DNA from: Nitrososphaerota archaeon
Lineage (GTDB): Archaea; Thermoproteota; Bathyarchaeia; Bathyarchaeales; Bathycorpusculaceae
Direction of reading: 5' to 3'
NCBI GenBank assembly: GCA_031282985.1
Contig: JAITCR010000075.1
Span: 1 to 9,130, forward strand
Length of the DNA: 9,130 nt
A model generated the notes under the pieces. It was not told the DNA's origin. It did not search any database and worked only from the letters and a program-made list of their open reading frames with translations. Positions 1 to 5,176 of this stretch are shown here, one piece after another; position 1 is the first letter of the stretch, and each line of letters begins with the position of its first letter. Both the position numbers and the translations under genes were made by a program.

Positions 1-300
1 ATAGTGGGTGTGTTGGTGGTTATAGGGGGAAGTTTTTAGTGCAGTTTTTTGGGGTTAGGGTTCATGTTTGTGCTAGGCTTATTGTAATAAGCCGTTAGCT
101 GAGGTGGAAAAGCGGAGTAATCGGGTTGTTGCGCGTGCGTGTTGTAGGGTTGGGTATGTTTTTGGTTATGTGACGTGGTTTGTGGGTGGTATTGTTTGTA
201 GGGTTTATGGGTTTGTTTGTGTGGGTTGTGGGGTTGTTTGTATGAATTTGGTGTGTAATTTGTAGTGGTTTATGTTTTTTGTGGGTTAGTTGGGTTTAAA
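1..300. other. G/T-rich, C-poor non-coding stretch
   Basis: No credible gene is visible. The + strand is almost devoid of C (one C in the first 60 bases) and dominated by G and T, with many GGG/GGGG runs. Four G-runs at 201-203, 209-211, 223-225 and 230-233 could form a loose G-quadruplex. A hairpin sits at 72-99: GCTA, then GGCTTATT, a GT loop, AATAAGCC, a 2-base bulge, and TAGC. The complementary strand has long open frames only because A/C-rich DNA rarely makes stop codons; none has a start or a recognisable protein. Function is unknown. Confidence 0.5.
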
Positions 301-305
301 AGTGT

Positions 306-450
306 GGTATGTGTTTAGCTTTTAGTGAAAATATGGCTTTTTCTTGCTTGTTTTAAGTCGGAATTTAAATTTTCGCGCATTTTTCGTTCAACAAATATGG
401 CGGCATATACATGTTTATGTGCACACGATCACGAGAGCTAAACACATGCC
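306..450. repeat. 145-bp unit bounded by 15-bp inverted repeats
   Basis: The left arm (306-320, GGTATGTGTTTAGCT) is matched by the reverse complement at 436-450 with one mismatch, which would be a G-U pair in RNA. The right arm is followed at once by TTTTTT (451-456) on the + strand. Two small hairpins lie inside: ATATG/CATAT at 395-408 and ACAT/ATGT at 409-420. There is no ORF and no obvious target-site duplication. It could be a small non-autonomous transposon, or a structured + strand RNA with a closing stem and a U-tract terminator. Confidence 0.45.
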
Positions 451-462
451 TTTTTTATAGCG

Positions 463-927
463 TTATCTGTTGTTTTTTGTGGAAATAATGCTACAAATCT
501 TGTCAGGATGATTTGTCGAAAAAACAAATGAACTTTTACCAATTCTGTTTATTTTCACAGCACTACCAAAAGATGTCAAATATGCCATCATGGAACCATC
601 AGCCCAATATCTTACGCCAAGGCCCCAGTATTTTCTCACCTTAACTTGTTCACATGTCTCAATTTCATGCAAAGAGAAGCGTTTGTGATTCAAAGGACCA
701 TATGCTACAACAAGTTCTTTTGGAGTAATTGTTATCTTAAGACTACCAAAAATAGCGTATATTATAGAAATAATAAACAACCACGGAAGTGCCATAACAA
801 CCCCAAGTAACAGAGAAACACTATACCAACAAGCTAATCCAACCACGCCAGATACAAGCGTTAAAACAATGGTAAAGGCTTTCATAAAATTACCCCATCC
901 TACTTTTTCATAATATTCAACTCCCAT
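463..927 (-). CDS. small membrane protein with PH-like C-terminal domain
   Basis: A protein of about 154 residues with two hydrophobic helices near the N-terminus (roughly residues 16-38 and 40-62) and a soluble beta-rich tail. The tail has the pattern ITPKELVVAYGP, then WGLGVRYWADG, then AVKINRIGKSSFVFST, ending in a helix after NHPDKI. This resembles bacterial/archaeal PH-like (DUF304-type) membrane proteins, whose function is mostly unknown. An upstream GTG at 936 would add three residues, but the ATG at 927 is preceded by GGTG about 8 bases away, a good Shine-Dalgarno match, so I chose it. It begins 65 bases after the stop of the Dph6-like gene on the same strand, so co-transcription is possible. 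Family assignment is by recalled pattern only. Confidence 0.7.
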   Translation of the reverse strand: MGVEYYEKVGWGNFMKAFTIVLTLVSGVVGLACWYSVSLLLGVVMALPWLFIISIIYAIFGSLKITITPKELVVAYGPLNHKRFSLHEIETCEQVKVRKYWGLGVRYWADGSMMAYLTSFGSAVKINRIGKSSFVFSTNHPDKICSIISTKNNR

Positions 928-992
928 TTTTTGCACACCTTTGGCCTAAATAGTGCTTATGCAAAATTAATGTTTTGTCTGACATTTTACTG

Positions 993-1649
993 TTAAACTT
1001 TGGGTTGTAGGTTGGCTTTTTTGATTAAGTAGTATCCTTTGGTGTTTTTCCATTCTAAGTTAGCTTTTTCTATAGTGATTTGTTTTTTGTAAATTGGACA
1101 ATCAACAACGAGCGTGTGGTATTCTCCCCATTCTCCTATGGGGTTAATTTTTTTCTCAGTAACTCTTTGTTTAATTTCATCAATTATGGCTTGATCCATT
1201 ATCCTGCCTAGCCACTCTTTATTTGCCCCAAGTGCTGTATCCACTTCAATTATCAGGCATTTGAAGCCAAGTTGTTGCATTTCGTCAAGTCCCACAATAG
1301 GGTCTTTACCAAAAAGGGGTGCATATTGTTTAACACCTATTGGATCTAAAATTTCTTTATAATAATCCAGATGCTCAGGGGTGGTAGTTACACCTGAAAC
1401 CAGCATACTTGCGCCCAACTTCTTGAGTGCTTTACTTACATCTTGTGGAGTTTTGCCTACAATTATAGCTGGAATGCCCGTTGTTTCAGATATCAGCTCA
1501 ATCATACGTTTGTTTTCAAGATGAGCTTTGCCACCTGTTTGAATGAACATTAAATGCTTAACATTTAAACCCTCTTTGAGCACTGAATACAATGCATAAA
1601 CAGAGTCTTTTCCACCTGAAAGCGAAACAACAACATCATGGTCAGTCAA
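993..1649 (-). CDS. Dph6-like diphthine-ammonia ligase family ATP-pyrophosphatase
   Basis: 218 residues, the usual size for archaeal members. Residues 11-16 are SGGKDS, the PP-loop that binds ATP in this adenine-nucleotide-alpha-hydrolase-like superfamily. Residues 110-124 (APLFGKD..VGLDEM) and 172-179 (GEWGEYHT, then VVDCPIY) match the conserved Dph6 motifs. Dph6 makes the last step of diphthamide on elongation factor 2, using ATP and ammonium; archaeal homologues are usually assigned to this on homology. The only in-frame start is TTG at 1649, because a TGA stop lies directly before it; an AGGATGA sequence about 7 bases upstream may serve as ribosome binding site. An out-of-frame ATG AAA TTT GAT precedes it, and MKFD would be a natural family N-terminus, so a small indel near the start is possible. 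Confidence 0.85.
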   Translation of the reverse strand: MTDHDVVVSLSGGKDSVYALYSVLKEGLNVKHLMFIQTGGKAHLENKRMIELISETTGIPAIIVGKTPQDVSKALKKLGASMLVSGVTTTPEHLDYYKEILDPIGVKQYAPLFGKDPIVGLDEMQQLGFKCLIIEVDTALGANKEWLGRIMDQAIIDEIKQRVTEKKINPIGEWGEYHTLVVDCPIYKKQITIEKANLEWKNTKGYYLIKKANLQPKV

Positions 1650-1742
1650 TCAAATTTCATCCTAAAGCTTAGTTACTAATGTTGTATTGTTTTTTGAAAA
1701 ATAAAAACCTACACTTTAAAACAACACAGGCATACTTAATAC

Positions 1743-1749
1743 AAAAAAA
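1743..1749 (-). terminator. U-tract terminator after the winged-helix unit
   Basis: On the minus strand a run of seven T (within TTCTTTTTTT) lies about 55 bases after the end of the second half of the winged-helix gene. Archaeal termination relies mainly on such U-tracts. It separates that unit from the Dph6-like gene downstream on the same strand. Confidence 0.4.
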
Positions 1750-1802
1750 GAAGGGTTGAAAGTTGGCCACTTTCGGGGTCTGATGAAAACCTGCAAACCC
1801 GT

Positions 1803-1961
1803 TTAATCAGAGGTGCTCTCTGTTCTTAAAACCGCATGTTTATTGTGTCGCCACAAAATTAAGCCTTCAGCTAAAAACAGTACTGCAGACCCGGCGGTAA
1901 TTGGAACCAAATATAAAACAGCTATGTTTGGCATCAAGTTTTGAGAGAAAAACTGGGTCAC
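1803..1961 (-). pseudogene. C-terminal half of winged-helix membrane protein (shifted frame)
   Basis: A 52-codon frame that begins VTQFFSQNLMPN, continues with a clear membrane helix (IAVLYLVPITAGSAVLFLA) and ends in a charged tail, HNKHAVLRTESTSD. It carries on from the preceding winged-helix gene in another frame: that gene stops at TGG TGA and this frame reads GTG ACC CAG, overlapping the stop by four bases (GTGA). Adding one G to the GG pair (+ strand positions 1961-1962) would join the two into one protein of about 158 residues with two C-terminal helices. It is either a frameshifted gene half or a translationally coupled small membrane protein; I favour a single broken gene. Confidence 0.6.
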
Positions 1962-2275
1962 CAAATAGCTATTTCAGCAATTAGAATGCCAAAGAAAAAG
2001 AGGGCGTAACAGATTAGGCGGGGCACGAGGTTTTTGCCGACCCACACATGTCCGCTAATGCTGGTTTTCTCTTTCACAACATATGTACCATACACTGTTT
2101 TCTCAATTAAACCCAATGACTCTAGTTTTTCTAGCTGTCGATGCGCTGTACTTGGACTGGACAGACTGGCACCACGCATAACTTCCCGTGGACCCACAGG
2201 TTTACCTGCCTTAACTACAAAGGCATAAACACTCAATGTGTTACCTTCTAAATCTTCTCGATCCACGTTTGTCAC
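1958..2275 (-). CDS. winged-helix DNA-binding membrane protein, N-terminal part
   Basis: 105 residues. Residues about 12-70 form a winged helix-turn-helix: a first helix (TLSVYAFVVKAG), VGPREVMRGASL, the recognition helix SPSTAHRQLEKLESLGLIEK, and a wing (VYGTYVVKEK). Residues 82-104 are a hydrophobic membrane helix (VPRLICYALFFFGILIAEIAI). The frame stops inside or just after that helix, and a second helix follows in another frame (1803-1961), so the gene is probably frameshifted. The start is GTG at 2275, with GGAG about 10 bases upstream. Only 5 bases separate it from the stop of the upstream gene, so the two are likely co-transcribed. Membrane-anchored winged-helix regulators are common in archaea; the signal and targets are unknown. 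Confidence 0.7.
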   Translation of the reverse strand: MTNVDREDLEGNTLSVYAFVVKAGKPVGPREVMRGASLSSPSTAHRQLEKLESLGLIEKTVYGTYVVKEKTSISGHVWVGKNLVPRLICYALFFFGILIAEIAIW

Positions 2276-2280
2276 TAACT

Positions 2281-2535
2281 TTACTCTCCAATAGAGTCAG
2301 TAATAGGGGTAGCCCATTCTTGTCTGAACGGCTCTCCGAAACTGTATTGATTAAGCTGAGACAGTTGGTCGTCAGTTAGTCCTGCATTGTATATGTAGCT
2401 GTTTCCAACCTGTGATAGGATGAGTGCTTGAGGTTTTGATGTATCCGTCATTGTATCAATGAATATGTTGTTTTCCCAGATAGGATCAATATCTGCGACT
2501 GATTCTGCTATAGTCAAAATTTGGTAGTGTGCCAA
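2281..2535 (-). CDS. unrecognised ORF, probably a 5'-truncated gene
   Basis: 84 codons from a TTG start with no Shine-Dalgarno sequence. I do not recognise it. It is acidic, rich in D, Q, S and T, and has no membrane helix or cysteine; the middle reads LILSQVGNSYIYNAGLTDDQ, which looks like folded protein rather than noise. Its first four to five codons lie inside the left arm of the inverted-repeat unit at 2522-2693. The likeliest reading is therefore that a mobile element removed the 5' part of a larger gene and left this C-terminal fragment. It lies 5 bases before the winged-helix gene and may be transcribed with it. Whether it is translated is uncertain. Confidence 0.4.
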   Translation of the reverse strand: MAHYQILTIAESVADIDPIWENNIFIDTMTDTSKPQALILSQVGNSYIYNAGLTDDQLSQLNQYSFGEPFRQEWATPITDSIGE

Positions 2536-2693
2536 TATAGGATAGATTTTTACAGATTATGCACTTTATGTGTTGTACATGGATTTAAGCGTGTTTTTTC
2601 TCTGAAAAATTTGGCGAACCTGTCAATTATCTATGGAGTTAACATGGATTTGATTCTACGTCAAATTATCTATTCTAAAGTGGTACACTACCA
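2522..2693. repeat. 172-bp unit with about 26-bp imperfect inverted repeats
   Basis: The left arm begins TGGTAGTGTGCCAATATAGG at 2522. The minus strand from 2693 reads TGGTAGTGTACCACTTTAGA, and similarity continues to about base 26 (I count 22 of 26 matching). No ORF of its own is visible, so it fits a small non-autonomous element or the fused ends of a deleted insertion sequence. Its left arm supplies the first codons of the ORF ending at 2281, and its right arm abuts a transposase relic. No clear target duplication was found. Confidence 0.5.
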
Positions 2694-2797
2694 TTTTTTG
2701 ATATTTTGTCGCTACCACAAAAAGGACAAACCCACCTTTACAACCTTTGTCACCATACAAATACTGACCTGATTGACCACAAACAGACAATTACACC
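2694..2797 (-). pseudogene. relic of an IS transposase N-terminus (zinc finger)
   Basis: On the minus strand the frame WVCPFCGSDKISKNG is readable just outside the inverted-repeat unit. CPxCGS....KNG is the zinc-finger start seen in several IS transposases (IS1-type InsA and archaeal IS6-like proteins). The element start near 9060 in this window shows the same pattern (CPKCKSEHSVKNG). A second frame just upstream begins ATG GTG ACA AAG (MVTKVVKV), and one base of shift would join it to the zinc finger. After KNG the frame hits a stop inside the repeat arm. The outer limit at 2797 is a guess, based on a GGTGTAA sequence there that resembles the GGTGTAG at 9032. Confidence 0.45.
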
Positions 2798-2863
2798 CTA
2801 AAATACTTTATGACCTGACCTTATTTTACAACCATTTTTCAATTAGCATATAACACTTCAAGG

Positions 2864-3481
2864 TCACAAGTTTACCAAGAAAGGGTTTGCGCGTTTCTCT
2901 TTGCCCATTAATGTAGCTTCGTCATGTCCTGGATAAACAAGTAAAACATCAGGTAAACTCTTTAATTTTTGCAGCGTTATGCTCATATCCTCTGGTGAGC
3001 TCTCAGCAAAATCTGTCCTACCAACACTCTCAGCAAATAAAGTATCCCCCGAAAACATAAATTTATCATCAACAAGACAAATGCTACCTCTAGTATGACC
3101 AGATGTATGCATAACTTTTAAGCAAGCTTTCCCAAAAGAAACACTATCACCGTCTTTAAGAAGCAACACATCAATTGGCACATCACGATTTTCTAGACGG
3201 TTCAAAAAATAGGCATCAGAATCATGAATACAAACTGGCACAACATATTTTTTCTGCATTATACCATCACCGTCTATGTGGTCGTGGTGTCCATGTGTGT
3301 TAACTATGAATTTTATGGTAAGCAGTTCTTTTTCAATATAGTTAAAGATTGGTTGGGCTTCAATATCCAAGCTTAGCCCAGGGTCAATGATAATTGCTTC
3401 TTTTGTTTCAGTACAATTTACAACATAACAATTTGTTGGAAGCATACCGACCGTAAAAGTTTCAACATGCATAACAATCAT
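2864..3481 (-). CDS. MBL-fold metallohydrolase, glyoxalase-II-like
   Basis: 205 residues, full length for this family. The metal-binding set is complete: H63, H65, D67 and H68 in THGHHDH, H129 in HTSGHT, D146 in FSGDTLF, and H186 in YPGHDE. The SVGRTDF segment at 152-158 is typical of the glyoxalase-II-like branch. Such proteins hydrolyse thioesters of small thiols or related substrates in the cytoplasm; the actual substrate cannot be told from sequence. The first ATG (3481) has no Shine-Dalgarno sequence, and neither does a second ATG three codons later. An A/T-rich TTAATTTT about 21-28 bases upstream would fit a leaderless transcript. The gene is divergent from pyrB, and the MITE-like element starts 77 bases upstream, so that element may have replaced part of its promoter region. 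Confidence 0.85.
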   Translation of the reverse strand: MIVMHVETFTVGMLPTNCYVVNCTETKEAIIIDPGLSLDIEAQPIFNYIEKELLTIKFIVNTHGHHDHIDGDGIMQKKYVVPVCIHDSDAYFLNRLENRDVPIDVLLLKDGDSVSFGKACLKVMHTSGHTRGSICLVDDKFMFSGDTLFAESVGRTDFAESSPEDMSITLQKLKSLPDVLLVYPGHDEATLMGKEKRANPFLVNL

Positions 3482-3557
3482 TTGCGTAATAATGAAAAGC
3501 TAAAATTAAGTGTTTCTTTAGGATAACAAAAATTTGTTAAACAAACAAAAATATCTA

Positions 3558-3829
3558 AGAACCTGTCCTCATTATTTTTAAAAAAATTTGTTTGGTGAAA
3601 CGAGAAAATAACGTTATATTTCATTTTTAATTGTGTTTTATGCAATGTTAATGACGCTAAATTATATGTATCATCACAATTAATGTTAAACAGGACAAAC
3701 AAAACATATTTTGTAAATAAACAACATAAGAAGAAAAAATGTTACAAAATAACCGTGGCTATTGAAGAATATAGCCATTACAACATAAACAATTGCGTTA
3801 TTCAGCAATTATTATTGAGGACAGGTTCT
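3558..3829. mobile_element. 272-bp MITE-like element with TA duplications
   Basis: Perfect 14-bp terminal inverted repeats AGAACCTGTCCTCA (3558-3571) and TGAGGACAGGTTCT (3816-3829) are flanked on both sides by TA (3556-3557 and 3830-3831). The flanks ATC and GAT extend the perfect inverted repeat to 19 bp, giving an original site ATCTAGAT. There is no transposase inside. The interior is very A/T-rich and contains hairpins at 3756-3777 (TGGCTAT/ATAGCCA) and 3791-3810 (AATTGC/GCAATT). TA duplication points to mobilisation by an IS630/Tc1-mariner-type transposase encoded elsewhere; other families are not excluded. It lies between two divergent genes. Confidence 0.7.
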
Positions 3830-3916
3830 TAGATGGTATCTTTGATGTTTTTACGTTCAAGTCTGTACAAAAGTTAAGGCATTTATGCAAAAAAGTGTAG
3901 TTTGGAAACAAAAATC

Positions 3917-3925
3917 TAATATTTA
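3917..3925 (+). promoter_or_regulatory. TATA box of pyrB
   Basis: TAATATTTA with an A-rich stretch before it (a B-recognition-element-like position) lies about 38 bases before the ATG at 3963. This would start transcription near 3945-3950 and leave a short leader carrying AAGGA. It argues against the longer reading frame that begins at 3885, since that start would lie upstream of the promoter. Confidence 0.45.
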
Positions 3926-3962
3926 CAGCAACATTAAGATAATAGCAAAACAAGGAATGGCT

Positions 3963-4883
3963 ATGCAGTTTGCAAATAGAAGTATAATTTCAATACAGGA
4001 CTTCACAAAAGAAGAAATTAACTACATATTAAAAACTAGCCAAGCTATGGAGTTAGTTGCTAAAACAGGAACTAACACTTTGAAAGGCAAAATCCTTGCA
4101 ACACTCTTCTTTGAACCCTCCACACGAACACGATTAAGCTTTGAAGCGGCCATGCAAAAACTTGGCGGAACAACCATAGGTTTCAACGACGTAGAAACAT
4201 CAAGTGCAAAGAAAGGAGAAAACTTTGTAGACACAATACGCACAGTTGAAAACTATGCAGACATTATTGCATTAAGACACAATTTAGAAGGTGCCGCCGT
4301 TGTAGCTAAAGAATACTCTAAAGTTCCAATAATTAACAGTGGAACAGGAGCACAAGAACACCCAACCCAAGCATTAATAGATCTCTACACAATTCAAAAA
4401 GAAAAACATCAAATTGATAACCTAAAAATCGCAATAATAGGCGATTTAAGATATGGCCGAACAGTGCATTCACTTGCTAGAGCATTAGCAAATTATAATG
4501 TTGAACTCTTTTTAATCTCACCTGATGCTTTACGAATACAAAAAAACATTTTAAAAGAAATAAAAAACAAAATTTCAGTAACAGAAAAACAAAATGTAGA
4601 AGATATTCTGCCAAAAATAGATGTCCTATACGTAACCCGTATCCAACGCGAACGTTTCCCTGACCCAACAGAATACGCCAAACTCAAAGGCGCATATCGA
4701 ATAGACCAAAAAATTCTAAAAACAGCAAAAAAAGACCTGATAATTCTACATCCACTACCGAGAATAGATGAAATAGCCTCAGAAATTGACCAAACACCCC
4801 ACGCACGCTATTTCCAACAGGTCGGAAACGGCCTATTTGTAAGAATGGCAATTCTCTCACTTATACTTGACACAACAAAATAA
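3963..4883 (+). CDS. pyrB: aspartate carbamoyltransferase catalytic subunit
   Basis: PyrB joins carbamoyl phosphate and L-aspartate to N-carbamoyl-L-aspartate, the committed step of pyrimidine synthesis; it works as a trimer in the cytoplasm. From the ATG at 3963 it has 306 residues, the standard length. Key motifs: STRTR at 53-57 (carbamoyl-phosphate binding), SSAKKGE at 80-86 (the mobile loop donated to the next subunit), R105 in RHNLEGA, HPTQALIDL from 133, GDLRYGRTVHSL around 166, and HPLPRIDEI from 263, which marks aspartate rather than ornithine carbamoyltransferase. AAGGA ends 6 bases before this ATG; the frame is open 26 codons further upstream to 3885, but that part has no family similarity. 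The regulatory subunit gene pyrI, usually next to archaeal pyrB, does not follow here. Confidence 0.95.
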   Translation: MQFANRSIISIQDFTKEEINYILKTSQAMELVAKTGTNTLKGKILATLFFEPSTRTRLSFEAAMQKLGGTTIGFNDVETSSAKKGENFVDTIRTVENYADIIALRHNLEGAAVVAKEYSKVPIINSGTGAQEHPTQALIDLYTIQKEKHQIDNLKIAIIGDLRYGRTVHSLARALANYNVELFLISPDALRIQKNILKEIKNKISVTEKQNVEDILPKIDVLYVTRIQRERFPDPTEYAKLKGAYRIDQKILKTAKKDLIILHPLPRIDEIASEIDQTPHARYFQQVGNGLFVRMAILSLILDTTK

Positions 4884-4901
4884 AAGCTGTCTACACTTTG
4901 A

Positions 4902-4910
4902 TTTCTTTTT
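4902..4910 (+). terminator. U-tract terminator of pyrB
   Basis: TTTCTTTTT lies 18 bases after the pyrB stop, as expected for archaeal U-tract termination. A matching minus-strand T6 at 4915-4920 could end transcripts coming from the convergent NrdD-like gene, so the two units may share this short terminator region. Confidence 0.4.
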
Positions 4911-4941
4911 GATACAAAAAATAGCGAAGAGTATGGTTTTT

Positions 4942-5176
4942 CTATTTGTTAGTGTTTTTTTGGTTGAATGTGAGTTTTATAGCTATGATTTCTATTATGA
5001 GTATAGCAACGTTTGCAATGATTCATGCATACTATAGTTCTTGGTAGGCTCATGTCTTCAGTGAGTAAGAATACAACAACACCTGCAACGCCTAAAATCA
5101 GTGAGGCAATTAACCACAAACTTTTGCCCTTGTTGTTTTGGTCTTTGTTTTTATTCTGCTTCTTTATGATGATAAA
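4942..5176 (-). pseudogene. decayed two-helix small membrane protein
   Basis: Directly after the NrdD-like stop, and in the same frame, the minus strand reads a lysine/asparagine-rich start (KKQNKNKDQNNKGK), a membrane helix (LWLIASLILGVAGVVVFLL) and TEDMSLPRTIVCM. A second helix, IIANVAILIIEIIAIKLTFN, follows in a different frame and stops at 4942. Together they give about 76 residues in a helix-TEDM-helix layout that I recall from small archaeal membrane proteins. There is no ATG, GTG or TTG before the first helix (only a TTG at its edge), and one or more indels separate the two helices, so it is probably a pseudogene. Function is unknown. It would be co-transcribed with the NrdD-like gene. 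Confidence 0.55.

Noticed and set aside
20..270. About 80 stop-free codons on the minus strand, rich in Q, P, H, N and T.
   Set aside because: A second minus frame is also open over much of the stretch, there is no start codon, and A/C-rich DNA seldom forms stops; it looks like a composition effect.
1775..1815. TGATGA resembling box C of an archaeal C/D guide RNA.
   Set aside because: No CTGA box D or D' and no C' box at suitable distances; the closing pairing is also absent.
2611..2630. GAACCTGTC at about 2616, resembling the MITE-like element's end.
   Set aside because: Only nine bases match, there is no partner repeat or TA duplication, and a chance match of this length in 9 kb is not rare.
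2521..2772. An 83-codon plus-strand frame across the mobile-element debris.
   Set aside because: It lies antisense to the transposase relic and overlaps both inverted-repeat arms; no family resemblance.
3478..3702. A 74-codon minus-strand frame whose TGA overlaps the hydrolase ATG by four bases (ATGA).
   Set aside because: It starts at TTG inside the MITE-like element and crosses its terminal repeat, has low-complexity A/T-driven composition and no recognisable domain; the overlap is probably chance.
3885..3962. A 26-codon N-terminal extension of PyrB.
   Set aside because: It precedes or overlaps the likely TATA box, lacks family similarity, and the ATG at 3963 with AAGGA gives the standard length.
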